The translations under genes and the position numbers were made by a program. From assembly GCF_025567285.1 (NCBI RefSeq), contig NZ_JAOQJT010000003.1, positions 186,001-250,000 on the forward strand: DNA of 64,000 nucleotides, read 5' to 3'. Origin of the DNA: Coprococcus aceti. Its GTDB lineage: Bacteria > Bacillota > Clostridia > Lachnospirales > Lachnospiraceae. Positions 36,457 to 46,615 of this stretch are shown here, piece by piece; the stretch's first letter is position 1, and the number at the start of each line of letters is the position of its first letter. The notes beneath the pieces are model-generated. The model made no database searches. It was not told where the DNA came from and saw only the letters and a program-made list of their open reading frames with translations.

Positions 36457-37341
36457 TACAAAATCAAAACTTTTCTCCTTCATCCTATACTTCCTCGGTG
36501 TCACTCCATACTTCTGTTTAAACGCCTTGATAAAATGGCTGCAGTCACAAAATCCTGTCTCCTGGCTGATATAAGTTAGGTCAAAATCTGTGAATTGCAA
36601 TAAGTCCTCCGCTTTTTGCAGTCTTACCGTGAGAATCATCTCCTTGCAGGTCTGTCCATAGTACTCCTTGAATATTGCGGCAAAATACGAATAACTCATA
36701 TGAAATTTTTCTGCCAGCTCCGCCACCGAGAGATCTTCCTGGTAGTGCTGTGAAATGTACTCAGATACCTCTGTAAATTTTTCGCTTAATACAGTTTCCT
36801 TTTTCCTTTTTTTTATCTGAAAGCCTTCCTGCTTCCAGACACGAAGAATTTCTGCCATAAGAAGACAATAATTCGAATGCATAATAATGTCATAACCAAA
36901 TTGCTTTTCTTCTAACGTCTTCACTGATCCCTGAATCAGCTGCTTCATTTTTTCCTGATTAAATTTCTCTTTCGAAAAATAAACCGATAGCTTCTGCTCC
37001 ACTGCGGCCATGGCGATCAGACTCGAAATCGATGGAAGTGCCGAACCGGATATATTCAGATGTGCAGGATCGAATTTCAGGACATAGTAACGGATTGGAA
37101 GCTGTCCTGTTGAATAAATTGCATGAGCCATCTGTGGATAAAATACGATCAGATCTCCCGGTTCCAATACATAATTCTCTTCTCCTGCCTCTACATACGC
37201 CTTTCCCTCCACCATGTAAAGAATCTCCACAAAATAATGCCAATGTGGAAGAATTGGGAACATCTCAGATGTCTGTGCATCAAATAAAAAGGCTTCATAT
37301 GGTTTGTTTAATTTGTCTAAACATTCAAAATAAGGTTTCAC
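36445..37341 (-). CDS. AraC-family transcriptional regulator (cupin sensor)
   Basis: 298 residues. An N-terminal cupin-like sugar-sensing domain (residues 15-110, HWHYFVEILYMVEG and LEPGDLIVFYPQ) and two C-terminal helix-turn-helix motifs (195-290: ELAEKFHMSYSYFAAIFKEY and TGFCDCSHFIKAFK then YGVTPRKYR). It is divergent from the GH113 glycosidase gene (gap 133 bases) and probably controls it. Base and codon use (more AT, CGT/CGC arginines) differs from the flanking chromosome. Confidence 0.88.
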   Translation of the reverse strand: MKPYFECLDKLNKPYEAFLFDAQTSEMFPILPHWHYFVEILYMVEGKAYVEAGEENYVLEPGDLIVFYPQMAHAIYSTGQLPIRYYVLKFDPAHLNISGSALPSISSLIAMAAVEQKLSVYFSKEKFNQEKMKQLIQGSVKTLEEKQFGYDIIMHSNYCLLMAEILRVWKQEGFQIKKRKKETVLSEKFTEVSEYISQHYQEDLSVAELAEKFHMSYSYFAAIFKEYYGQTCKEMILTVRLQKAEDLLQFTDFDLTYISQETGFCDCSHFIKAFKQKYGVTPRKYRMKEKSFDFVSRK

Positions 37342-37474
37342 AGATTATCTCCATCATAGATTTTTACAATTTTATAATAGATTCATTATATCATGTCTTT
37401 TTTCTACATGATATACTTCCAGCAGAAAATATTCAGAAACTATATAATTCGAAAGACAGGAGGTTTTTACCAAA

Positions 37475-38431
37475 ATGAAAATTCAAAATCAATTTGGATA
37501 TATTAAAGGAATTACATTTGCCCCATTTCACAAACGTGGTTCTCTTTCTACACAGACTGCCCGTGACAGTTTTGATTATATGATAGAACACACTGCTGCT
37601 GATTTCGTAATCCTTGCTCCTGTAGGGCTACAGGACCACGCACACTCAGAAGAGATCTGTTACACTTCCAGTGCCACATTCTCAGATGAAGAATTAATCA
37701 ATATGATCCGCTATGCAAAAAGCAAGCGCATCCGTGTTGCCTTGAAACCTACCGTTAATTGTAAAAATGGTGTCTGGCGTGCTTACATCAGTTTCTTTGA
37801 AAAAGATGTTCCATGTGAACCGAAATGGGAAAACTGGTTTGCCTCTTACACAGAATTCCAGACACACTATGCCAAAATTGCAGAAGCCGAACAATGTGAT
37901 CTTTTTATTGCAGGATGTGAGATGGTAATGACGGAACACCGCAGTGAAGAATGGAGAAACGTAATCGCTGCGATCCGAAACTATTACCACGGACCTGTTT
38001 CCTATAATACCGATAAATATCAGGAAGAAAATGTAACCTGGTGGGACTGTGTCGACATGATTTCTTCCAGCGGATATTATCCGATTGATCAGTGGGAACA
38101 GGAACTTGACCGTATTGAAAAAGTCGTTCAGAAATTCAAGAAACCATTCTTCTTCGCCGAAGCAGGATGCATGTCCAGAAAAGGATCCTCACTGGTGCCT
38201 AACAACTGGGCAATTCAGGGAGATTTACGTCTGGAGGAACAGCCAGACTGGTATCGTGCTATGTTTGAGGCCTGTGCAAAGCGCTCATGGGTCAATGGTT
38301 TTGCCATGTGGGAATGGGCCCCGGTTCTTCCGTCCAGAAGTATTGCATCAAGAGATAACAGCTACGAAATCTGCAACAAACCGATACAGGAGGTTATTAA
38401 AGACTACTATGGGAGAGACACAAGAAAATAG
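37475..38431 (+). CDS. GH113-like glycosidase (beta-mannanase type)
   Basis: 318 residues, a compact TIM barrel without signal peptide, so it should act on imported oligosaccharides. The family pattern is clear: ITFAPFHKRG at the start, AGCEM with a probable acid/base Glu149, and FFAEAGC with a probable nucleophile Glu229, 80 residues apart as in GH113 mannanases. WVNGFAMWEWAP closes the barrel. AGGAGG precedes the ATG. It is divergent from an AraC regulator and overlaps the ABC transporter gene by 23 bases, so regulator, enzyme and transporter form one unit. Confidence 0.75.
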   Translation: MKIQNQFGYIKGITFAPFHKRGSLSTQTARDSFDYMIEHTAADFVILAPVGLQDHAHSEEICYTSSATFSDEELINMIRYAKSKRIRVALKPTVNCKNGVWRAYISFFEKDVPCEPKWENWFASYTEFQTHYAKIAEAEQCDLFIAGCEMVMTEHRSEEWRNVIAAIRNYYHGPVSYNTDKYQEENVTWWDCVDMISSSGYYPIDQWEQELDRIEKVVQKFKKPFFFAEAGCMSRKGSSLVPNNWAIQGDLRLEEQPDWYRAMFEACAKRSWVNGFAMWEWAPVLPSRSIASRDNSYEICNKPIQEVIKDYYGRDTRK

Positions 38432-40220
38432 CATACAACAAACTTCAGAACAGGATCTCTGGCAGGAAGAAGCTGCCATGATGCACATCTTCAGCCGGAA
38501 CAGAAAAAATAACCTGCGCACGCTTCTTTCTCTTTTCAAGGGACACTATGGCGCGCTGGTTGGTTCCATTTCCTTTTTCATTATCAAGCATTCCCCAACC
38601 TGGGTTCTTCCAATCGTCACAGCTAATATTATCAATGCAGTGACAGACCACAACGGGAATATTACCAAAATTCTGATTCTGAATACCGTCCTTATGATTG
38701 CATTTCTGGTACAGAACATACCAACCAACTACATCCATACCTGGCTCTATGCTAAAACGGTACGAACAGTAGAGAAAGAACTGCGCGAAGCCCTAGTCTG
38801 CAAGCTTCAGCAATTGTCGATTACCTATCACAAGGAAATGCAGTCCGGAAGGCTTCAGTCGAAGATCATGCGAGATGTAGAACAGATACAAAATCTTGCA
38901 TCTCAGATTTTTATCTCTCTTTTGACTATCATTCTGAACATTGGTGTATCCTTCGGAGTGGTCATCTTCAAAAGTCGGATCGTATTTCTTTTCTTCCTCT
39001 GCACGATACCGGTTTCTGTTTTGATCATTGTTGGTTTTAAAGGAAAAATCAAAAACCATAACCGTGCTTTCCGTAAAGAAATGGAAGAAACTTCTGCAAA
39101 AGTAATGGAAATGGTTGAAATGATTCCTGTAACTAAAGCTCACGCTCTGGAAGATCAGGAAGCCCGTAAAATGAGTGAACAGCTTCGTAAAGTTGCTGAA
39201 AAAGGGCTTCAGCTTGATATGATTCAGACATACTTTTCTTCAATCAGCTGGGTTGCATTTCAGATCTTTCAGGTATTCTGTCTTGCATTTACAGCCTACA
39301 TTGCATGGAAAGGAATCATCGGTGTCGGAGATATCACCTTATACCAGACTTATTTTTCCAGCATCGTCGCTCAGATTGCAAGTATTGTGACTTTGCTGCC
39401 AATCATTGCGAAAGGCCTGGAATCCGTTGAATCGATTGGTGATGTGCTTTGTGCAAATGATATTGAGGACAACTGTAGGAAGAAAAAAGTAGTTGATCTG
39501 AAAGGTGAGATTACATTTCAGGATGTATCTTTTACTTATAAAGGCAATGAAAAACCGGTATTAAGTCATCTGAACTTCAAGATTCAGCCGGGGGAAACAG
39601 TTGCCTTTGCCGGTGGTTCCGGCTCTGGAAAAACAACAATCCTCAATCTTGCCATCGGTTTCCTGAAAGCTGACAGCGGACAGGTATTGGTTGATGGAAA
39701 TGACCTGATGGAACTGGATCTGCACAGCTACCGAAAGCAGATTGCCGTCGTTCCACAACAGTCCATTCTCTTCACCGGAACTCTCCGCGAGAATATCACC
39801 TATGGATCTGAATCTATCTCCGAGGAACAGTTATGGAATGTCATACGTGCAGCCAACCTGGAAGAAGTTGTCCAGAAACTGCCTGATGGTCTGGACACGA
39901 TGATCACAGAACATGGGGAAAATCTTTCCGGCGGACAACGGCAGCGCATCTCCATTGCCCGTGCATTTTTACGGAATCCGAAGATCCTGATTCTGGATGA
40001 GGCAACTTCTGCGCTTGACAGCATCTCTGAAAAGAAGATTCAGGATTCAATCCAGAAACTTGTGAAAGGACGTACCACACTGATCGTAGCCCACCGTCTG
40101 TCTACCATTCGCAATGCTGACCGGATTGCTGTGATTGAAAAAGGAAATGTTCTGGAATGTGGCTCTTACGAAGAATTGCTAGAGAAAAAAGGCGCATTTT
40201 ATCGGATGGAGAAAATGTAA
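38409..40220 (+). CDS. ABC transporter, fused permease and ATPase (exporter type)
   Basis: 603 residues. Six membrane helices (about 45-320) precede one nucleotide-binding domain with GGSGSGKTTI (Walker A), VVPQQSILF (Q-loop), LSGGQRQRISIARAF, ILILDEATSALD (Walker B) and VAHRLSTI (H-loop). This is the half-transporter layout of multidrug or lipid exporters and would act as a homodimer. I start it at ATG 38409, inside the end of the glycosidase gene; AGGAGG is 16 bases ahead, rather far. The frame remains open further upstream but that part is antisense-like overlap with the glycosidase. Substrate unknown. Confidence 0.85.
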   Translation: MGETQENSIQQTSEQDLWQEEAAMMHIFSRNRKNNLRTLLSLFKGHYGALVGSISFFIIKHSPTWVLPIVTANIINAVTDHNGNITKILILNTVLMIAFLVQNIPTNYIHTWLYAKTVRTVEKELREALVCKLQQLSITYHKEMQSGRLQSKIMRDVEQIQNLASQIFISLLTIILNIGVSFGVVIFKSRIVFLFFLCTIPVSVLIIVGFKGKIKNHNRAFRKEMEETSAKVMEMVEMIPVTKAHALEDQEARKMSEQLRKVAEKGLQLDMIQTYFSSISWVAFQIFQVFCLAFTAYIAWKGIIGVGDITLYQTYFSSIVAQIASIVTLLPIIAKGLESVESIGDVLCANDIEDNCRKKKVVDLKGEITFQDVSFTYKGNEKPVLSHLNFKIQPGETVAFAGGSGSGKTTILNLAIGFLKADSGQVLVDGNDLMELDLHSYRKQIAVVPQQSILFTGTLRENITYGSESISEEQLWNVIRAANLEEVVQKLPDGLDTMITEHGENLSGGQRQRISIARAFLRNPKILILDEATSALDSISEKKIQDSIQKLVKGRTTLIVAHRLSTIRNADRIAVIEKGNVLECGSYEELLEKKGAFYRMEKM

Positions 40221-40253
40221 AAAATCATTAGGATATTTGAGTCCTATAGAGTA

Positions 40254-40301
40254 CAGACATAGACTTGGATTGGTCACTTATATAGTCCAAGAAAATGTCT
40301 G
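40254..40301. other. Hairpin after the ABC transporter gene
   Basis: CAGACA (40254-40259) and CTTGGA pair with TCCAAG and TGTCTG (40296-40301). No T-run follows, so terminator function is doubtful. Confidence 0.4.
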
Positions 40302-40304
40302 CAC

Positions 40305-40480
40305 CCTCCACTCATCACATATATGGAGTTAGCAATCGCAGTTTTCACTTCTTCTTCTTTTTTGCACCAAAACAGTTAGAAACGATTACGCCTATGCCGG
40401 AGGAAAGTCCCATACATAATGAGAAAAATAAGAAACTTATCATGCCTACAGAACCAACAGCTCCATAATAGTAGTTATTC
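40305..40480 (-). pseudogene. MATE-family efflux transporter remnant
   Basis: On the - strand a fragment reads YYYGAVGSVGMISFLF, MGLSSGIGVIVS and FGAKK, the first repeat of MATE transporters. It meets a stop at 40345-40347. One extra A in the A-run just before it would continue as EEVKTAIANSIYVM, which is again MATE-like. Both ends of the gene are missing. Confidence 0.55.
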
Positions 40481-40502
40481 CTATTATAGATGGGCTTTAG
40501 TT

Positions 40503-41369
40503 TTATATTTCCGACTTTCTGGTTTTCCGATATTCCCTCGGAGAAAATCCCTTCAGCTTATGAAATAATCGGCTGAAATAGAGCTGGTTATCGTAGCCTA
40601 CAATCTTAGATATTTCATTGATGGAATAGTTGGTTGTCTCAAGCAAGACCTGTGCGTTGTTGACACGGAGCGCAACAATAAACTGCATAGGAGTAGAACC
40701 CGTGAACTTCTTGAAGCTTCGTATGAACCAACTGACGCTCATCCCCTTGGATGTCGCATACTCTTCTATATTGATATCACGGTTATAATTTTCGTTAAAA
40801 TATGTCATGGCGGTATCCATCTCGTGGTCGAGATATTCATTTTTTAAAACTTGCTCTCTGGTAAGCTCACGTTGGAATATGATCAGAAGATGACGGAGCA
40901 ATAATGTGAGCATTTCTTCGTAGTTATCCTGACAACGTTGTAATTCTATAATAATTCTCTTAAATATACGCTCATATTCCATGGATGTACCAACCGGGAA
41001 TATTCTCTCGTTATCTGGGAAACCATATTTTCTTAGGATATTTTTTACATCACTTCCAGTAAAATGAATCCAGTAGACTTCTGTCTTATCTTCCCCATAG
41101 TATTCATATTTCTGAAGCTCTTTTGGACGGAATATGACAATGTTACCAGCGGGAACAATTGTTTCGTTATCAACAGTATCAAAATGAAAATGTCCGCATC
41201 CGGCTGCAATATATATAATCTGAAAATCAACACGTCCTCTTGGGCGATAGGTTGGCATCTTTGGGTGCTCAGACAAACGATAGATTCCGCAGCTACCGAC
41301 AATCAGTGGTCGGCTTTTATCCTTAAAATCCATATGTGAATGTTTCAAATAACCGGTGTTCATGTACAT
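40503..41369 (-). CDS. AraC-family transcriptional regulator
   Basis: 288 residues: cupin-type sensor domain (30-110: GRVDFQIIYIAAGCG, VPAGNIVIFRP) and a C-terminal double helix-turn-helix (190-285: YATSKGMSVSWFIRSFKKFTG, KIVGYDNQLYFSRLFHKLKG, PREYRK). It is divergent from the beta-galactosidase, 360 bases away, and is its likely regulator. Confidence 0.88.
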   Translation of the reverse strand: MYMNTGYLKHSHMDFKDKSRPLIVGSCGIYRLSEHPKMPTYRPRGRVDFQIIYIAAGCGHFHFDTVDNETIVPAGNIVIFRPKELQKYEYYGEDKTEVYWIHFTGSDVKNILRKYGFPDNERIFPVGTSMEYERIFKRIIIELQRCQDNYEEMLTLLLRHLLIIFQRELTREQVLKNEYLDHEMDTAMTYFNENYNRDINIEEYATSKGMSVSWFIRSFKKFTGSTPMQFIVALRVNNAQVLLETTNYSINEISKIVGYDNQLYFSRLFHKLKGFSPREYRKTRKSEI

Positions 41370-41401
41370 AGGGCAGCACTCCTTTCACTCGATACAATAA
41401 T

Positions 41402-41537
41402 CACGATTTCTTCGTTCTTCGAACTCTCGAAATCGTGCCAGCCATGCGCACTCCGGACTATCGTCCTGCGTGCTTATGACTGTTTACCTATCAAATAGAA
41501 AAGTGTCCGATGTTGCAAGCAGTTCGTCCACTTTTCT
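41402..41537. repeat. Two hairpins in the AraC-lacZ intergenic region
   Basis: CACGATTTC (41402-41410) pairs with GAAATCGTG (41429-41437), and AGAAAAGTG (41497-41505) pairs with CACTTTTCT (41529-41537). They could be operators for the flanking AraC regulator or transcript hairpins. The remaining 41538-41708 is AT-rich; I found no certain promoter. Confidence 0.5.
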
Positions 41538-41729
41538 GCTTGATGGGATTATTGTATCATTTTGTGCATATTTTGTCCATTCTAGTTTATAGACATAAGA
41601 AATGGATTAAGGTAATATAAATCTAACAAAAGCGAGAAGGAAAAAAAGCAGACAGTAAGAAGAAAACTGTTTGCAGGGTTACAAGCAACAAAAAAGTGTA
41701 TAAACTGTATGAATGAAGGAGGATTATTT

Positions 41730-44700
41730 ATGATCGTGCCACGTTACTATGAGGACTTAAGTGTATTACATGACAATACGATGCCGGCGAGAGCTTATTA
41801 CATGCCGGCTTCCAAGCGGATGGATGACCTGGTAGAGCACAGAGAGCTGTCAGACAGAATGCAGCTATTGAATGGTACATGGAAGTTTCAGTATTTTGAC
41901 AGCATCTATGATATGAAGGATGCCTTTTATGAGGATGGTTATTCGGTTGAGGGCTTTGATGAGATCAAAGTTCCGAGTGTATGGCAGATGGCAGGTTATG
42001 ATACACACCAATACACAAATATCCGTTACCCATTTCCGTTTGATCCGCCATATGTGCCACAGGATATTCCATGTGGAGCTTATGTGCATACCTTTGACTA
42101 TGCAAAGGATGCTGCAGCACCAAAGGCATATCTTAACTTTGAAGGTGTGGATAGCTGCTTTTATGTATGGTTAAACGGCACCTATGTAGGCTACAGTCAA
42201 GTGAGCCACATGACCAGTGAGTTTGATGTGACAGACGTATTGCGGGAAGGAGAGAACCGGATTTCCGTGCTTGTGATGAAGTGGTGCGACGGTTCGTACC
42301 TTGAAGATCAGGACAAGTTCCGTATGAGCGGAATCTTCCGTGATGTGTATCTCTTAAAACGTCCGGAAAAGGGAATCCGTGATTATCGCATTACAACACA
42401 ATTAGATTCAGACATTGCAAGGATAAATCTTACAGCAGCATTTTACGAGCCGACAGAGGTTCGGGTAAAGCTCGAGGATAAGAATGGAGCAGTTGTTTCC
42501 GAGGGTGTTATTTCCGAGAGTGGAGAAGCGACTTTTGAGATTGTAGATTATACACTCTGGAATACAGAGAATCCGTATCTGTATACGATTATTCTGGAGA
42601 CGGAGCAGGAGGTAATCGTAGACCATATAGCACTCCGCAAGATCGAGATCAAGAATCAGGTAATCTACTTAAATGGACAGAAGATTAAATTCCGTGGTGT
42701 GAACCGCCATGACTCCGATCCGGTCACCGGATTTACAATTAGCATGGAGCAGATCAAGACAGACCTTACCCTGATGAAGCAGCACAACTTCAATGCCATT
42801 CGTTCCAGCCATTATCCAAATGCACCATTTTTCTATGAAATGTGCGACCGCTATGGATTTATGGTGATTGACGAGGCAGATATCGAAGCACACGGACCAT
42901 TTATGCTGTATCGAAAAGAGGATACGGATTACAACCGCTTTAAGCGTTGGAATGAGAAGATAGCAGATGATCCGGTATGGGAAGCTGCGATTGTTGACCG
43001 TGTGAAGCTGATGGTGGAGCGTGACAAGAACCGGTTTTGTATCGTGATGTGGTCTATGGGAAATGAAAGCGCTTATGGCTGCAACTTTGAGAAGGCACTG
43101 GCATGGACAAAGGGATTTGACCCGGAACGTATCACGCAGTATGAGAGTGCCAGATACCGCAATTACGATGTAACCTATGATTACGGGAATCTTGACTTAT
43201 ACAGCCGTATGTATCCGGCACTTACTGAGATAGAGGAATATTTGGAAAAGGATGGCAGCAAACCATTTCTTCTGGTGGAATACTGCCACAGTATGGGAAA
43301 TGGTCCCGGAGATTTTGAAGATTATTTCCAGATGATACAGGCAGAGGATAAGATGTGCGGTGGTTTCGTATGGGAGTGGTGCGATCATGCAATCGCCCAT
43401 GGTGTAGCCGAAAATGGCAAGACGATCTATGCCTATGGCGGCGATCATGGAGAAGTAATCCATGACAGCAACTTCTGTATGGATGGTCTGGTATATCCGG
43501 ACAGAAGGATACACACCGGACTTTTGGAGTACAAGAATGTATATCGCCCGGCAAGAGTAGTATCGTATGATGCAGCAAGTGGAGAATTAGTGCTTCACAA
43601 CTATATGGATTTTGATGATCTGAAGGATTATGCAGAGATTACCTATGAGCTGTCACAGGATGGGCTTGTAATCGGGAAGGGGAAGCTTTCCGAAGTATCC
43701 ATTTTACCGCATTGTGATGGAAGCACAACTTTAAAGCTTTCAATTCCGGAGAATGGAAAGGTATATCTGAAGCTGTTCTATAAGCTGAAGAAGGATATCC
43801 CGCTTCTTTCCAAGGCGTATGTCTTAGGCTTTGATGAGATAGATGTAAGCAGTAAGGGTGCAAAGAATCAGCAGGCAGTAGGCTGGCTTACAAAGGAAGT
43901 GCCTGATACGGGTATTCAGGTACAGGAAAATGATACAGAGATCATCATAAAGGGACGGGATTTCTCCTATACGGTCAACAAGCGGACAGCACTTTTTGAC
44001 AGCCTGACATTTGCAGGCAGAGAATATATGAATCATCCGATGGAACTGAACATCTGGAGAGCACCGACGGATAACGATATGTATATCAAGGCAGAGTGGA
44101 AGAAAGCCCACTACAACGAAGCCTATACAAGAGCATACAAGTCAGAGGTGATTCAGGGAAAGCACGGAGTAACTGTGACAAGTCAGGCTTCGGTCGTGGC
44201 AGCAACCGTGCAGAAAATTATGGATGTGACAATCACTTGGACGATTGACGCAGCCGGAAGAATTGGAGCGGATATCGCAGTGAAAAAGGATGAGGAGTTC
44301 CCGGATCTACCAAGATTTGGTGTGCGAATGTTCTTAGATAAGAAGCTTACAGATGCAGGGTTCTTCGGTATGGGACCGCAGGAAAGCTACCGGGACAAGC
44401 ATAGAGCAGCAAGCCACGGATTGTATCGTCTGAAGGTTTCCGATATGCATGAGGACTATATCCGCCCACAGGAAAACGGAAGTCACTACGACTGCGATTA
44501 TGTGGAGCTTGGCAACAGCCAGTACGGTATCACTGCCGTTGCAGAGGAAGATACATTTTCATTCAATGCGTCCTTCTATACACAGGAGGAGCTGGAAGAA
44601 AAGGCACATAACTATGAATTGATAGAATCGGACAGTACGGTATTCTGTCTTGATTATGCACAGAATGGAATAGGCTCTAACAGCTGCGGACCAGACGTGT

Positions 44701-44771
44701 TAGAAGCATACAGATTTGATGATAGATTATTCCGGTTCCGGTTTACACTGGTTCCGTATGTGAAAGGATAA
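41730..44771 (+). CDS. lacZ: Beta-galactosidase, GH2 (LacZ type)
   Basis: 1013 residues, five-domain LacZ layout without signal peptide. It hydrolyses lactose or other beta-galactosides in the cytoplasm. Key parts: jelly-roll (about 55-215), FRGVNRHDSDP (about 325), MWSMGNESAYG with acid/base Glu near 446, FLLVEYCHSMGNGPG with nucleophile Glu near 517, and the C-terminal Bgal_small_N domain with TDNDMYIK and GMGPQESYRD. The ATG at 41730 has AAGGAGG eight bases ahead; the ATG at 41709 lies upstream of that site. It is followed by a GPH symporter gene that carries a stop codon. Confidence 0.94.
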   Translation: MIVPRYYEDLSVLHDNTMPARAYYMPASKRMDDLVEHRELSDRMQLLNGTWKFQYFDSIYDMKDAFYEDGYSVEGFDEIKVPSVWQMAGYDTHQYTNIRYPFPFDPPYVPQDIPCGAYVHTFDYAKDAAAPKAYLNFEGVDSCFYVWLNGTYVGYSQVSHMTSEFDVTDVLREGENRISVLVMKWCDGSYLEDQDKFRMSGIFRDVYLLKRPEKGIRDYRITTQLDSDIARINLTAAFYEPTEVRVKLEDKNGAVVSEGVISESGEATFEIVDYTLWNTENPYLYTIILETEQEVIVDHIALRKIEIKNQVIYLNGQKIKFRGVNRHDSDPVTGFTISMEQIKTDLTLMKQHNFNAIRSSHYPNAPFFYEMCDRYGFMVIDEADIEAHGPFMLYRKEDTDYNRFKRWNEKIADDPVWEAAIVDRVKLMVERDKNRFCIVMWSMGNESAYGCNFEKALAWTKGFDPERITQYESARYRNYDVTYDYGNLDLYSRMYPALTEIEEYLEKDGSKPFLLVEYCHSMGNGPGDFEDYFQMIQAEDKMCGGFVWEWCDHAIAHGVAENGKTIYAYGGDHGEVIHDSNFCMDGLVYPDRRIHTGLLEYKNVYRPARVVSYDAASGELVLHNYMDFDDLKDYAEITYELSQDGLVIGKGKLSEVSILPHCDGSTTLKLSIPENGKVYLKLFYKLKKDIPLLSKAYVLGFDEIDVSSKGAKNQQAVGWLTKEVPDTGIQVQENDTEIIIKGRDFSYTVNKRTALFDSLTFAGREYMNHPMELNIWRAPTDNDMYIKAEWKKAHYNEAYTRAYKSEVIQGKHGVTVTSQASVVAATVQKIMDVTITWTIDAAGRIGADIAVKKDEEFPDLPRFGVRMFLDKKLTDAGFFGMGPQESYRDKHRAASHGLYRLKVSDMHEDYIRPQENGSHYDCDYVELGNSQYGITAVAEEDTFSFNASFYTQEELEEKAHNYELIESDSTVFCLDYAQNGIGSNSCGPDVLEAYRFDDRLFRFRFTLVPYVKG

Positions 44772-44927
44772 TGATATAACTCGTTTCCCGAATATCGACG
44801 TATAAGTCCGGACATACGGGGATATTCGGGATACAAGAGAACAAAAGTAAAAGCATTTAGAATAATATAGGCATCAGACTGTTTGACACATGAAATTCTA
44901 AACATGATTAAGATGAGGAGTGATTCT

Positions 44928-46322
44928 ATGGAAGAAAAAAAGTATTTAAAATGGTATAACAAAGTCGGATACGGATCCGGCGATATAGCAGGAAATGTAG
45001 TATATGCATTTTAAACATCCTTTGTGATGATTTATCTGACGGATTCAGTCGGACTTGCAGCAGGTATAGTAGGTACGTTGATCGCAGTTTCCAAACTGTT
45101 TGACGGATTTACAGACATTTTCTTTGGCTCGATGATTGACAAGACACACAGCAAGATGGGTAAGGCGAAACCGTGGATGCTTTACGGCTACATTGGATGT
45201 GCGATTACACTGGTATGTTGTTTTGCGGTTCCTACAAGCTGGGGAAATACAGCAAAATATGCATGGTTCTTTATTGCATATACATTGTTAAATGGTGTGT
45301 TCTATACAGCAAATAATATTGCGTATTCTGCACTTACTTCTTTGATTACGAAGAACAGTAAAGAGCGTGTGCAGATGGGATCTTATCGTTTCATCTTCGC
45401 ATTTTCTACAAGCCTTTTGATCCAGTCTGTAACCGTAAAATTTGTTGATTACTGCGGTGGAGATGCAGCAGCATGGAGAACGGTAGCAATCATCTATGCA
45501 ATTATCGGTCTGATTGTAAATACAATCTCAGCGCTCTCCGTAAAAGAGCTTCCGGAGGAGGAGCTTAACGAGGGAGAAGTAAAAGGAGATGAAGAAAAGT
45601 ATGGACTGGTTCAGGCATTTAAGCTTCTTGTAAAGAACAAGTATTATATGATGATCTGTGGAACATATATTTTACAGCAGCTTTATAGTGCCATGATCGG
45701 TGCTGGTATCTACTACATGACATGGGTATTGAAGGACAAGAATCTTTTTGGTCAGTTCGCCTGGGCGGTGAATATCCCACTTATTATAGCTCTTATCTTT
45801 ACTCCGACACTCGTTGGCAAGTGGAATGGTATGTACAAGCTGAATCTCAGAGGATATATCATTGCCGTTATTGGTAGAGCGTTGGTTGTTGTAGCAGGAT
45901 ATATGGGAAGTATTCCTCTTATGCTGGCATTTACAGCCCTTGCAGCACTTGGACAGGGCCCATGGCAGGGAGATATGAACGCAGTGATTGCTTCTTGTTC
46001 AGAGTATACTTATCTGACACAGGGAAAGAGAATTGACGGAACTATGTATTCTTGTACATCACTGGGTGTAAAGATTGGTGGAGGAATCGGAACTGCAGTA
46101 TGTGGCTGGTTATTAGAGCTTAGTGGTTATGTCGGAACAAATGCAACACAGCCGCAGTCAGCACTTGATATGATGCAGTTTATGTATTTATGGTTGCCAT
46201 TGATCCTTGATGTGTTAATTATGATTGTTCTTTCCAGAATGAACGTGGAAGCTGTAAATGAAAAATTGAAAGCTGAAAAGGGAATTAAGTCTGATGAAGT
46301 AACAGACGCAACAAAGTATTAA
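44928..46322 (+). pseudogene. GPH-family galactoside symporter with in-frame nonsense codon
   Basis: Translation from ATG 44928 (ribosome site GAGGAG) gives MEEKKYLKWYNKVGYGSGD and then VVYAF, a normal GPH start, but codon 29 is TAA (45012-45014). The same frame continues without fault to 46322 with FDGFTDIFFGSMIDKT, SKMGKAKPWMLYG and the remaining helices. TTA to TAA would be a single change. Restart at GTG 45024 or ATG 45027 would lose helix 1. Partner of the lacZ gene upstream. Confidence 0.8.
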
Positions 46323-46337
46323 GGTTTATATGTAATG

Positions 46338-46381
46338 AAAAGCATTGTCTAATTGAACATTCGAGAAAGGCAATGCTTTTT
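46338..46381 (+). terminator. Terminator after the lacZ-symporter unit
   Basis: AAAAGCATTG (46338-46347) pairs with CAATGCTTTT (46371-46380), ending in a T-run. Confidence 0.75.
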
Positions 46382-46427
46382 GTGCAAGCTAGGTATTCAG
46401 TTTTCACAAAGTAGTCCTTTTAGTATT

Positions 46428-46505
46428 TTATGCATGATATACATGTTCAAAGTAATCAGCGTAGAATACTAAAAGGTTGTTCATATAATTCTTAAACTTG
46501 TTCAT
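46428..46505 (-). CDS. 25-residue small ORF with strong ribosome site
   Basis: On the - strand, AAAGGAGGTACGCATT precedes an ATG at 46505. The frame encodes a 25-residue peptide (begins MNKFKNYMNN, hydrophobic middle LLVFYADYF) and stops at 46428. A perfect TATAAT (46538-46543 on the - strand) lies 33 bases upstream. A 12-bp perfect inverted repeat (46416-46427 with 46465-46476) overlaps the frame and the bases after its stop. I do not recognise it; a leader peptide, a small membrane peptide or a remnant are possible. Confidence 0.4.
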   Translation of the reverse strand: MNKFKNYMNNLLVFYADYFEHVYHA

Positions 46506-46615
46506 AATGCGTACCTCCTTTCCTTATTTACAAGCTGATTATAGAATAAATACAATGTGATTGCCTGCCAAATCGAAAGAAAAAGTAGACAAATCTTGCA
46601 AAGGGGGCGTAACCA

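Noticed and set aside
38085..38408. Long upstream extension of the ABC transporter frame
   Set aside because: It lies wholly inside the GH113 glycosidase coding region, has no ribosome site and no similarity to transporter N-termini.
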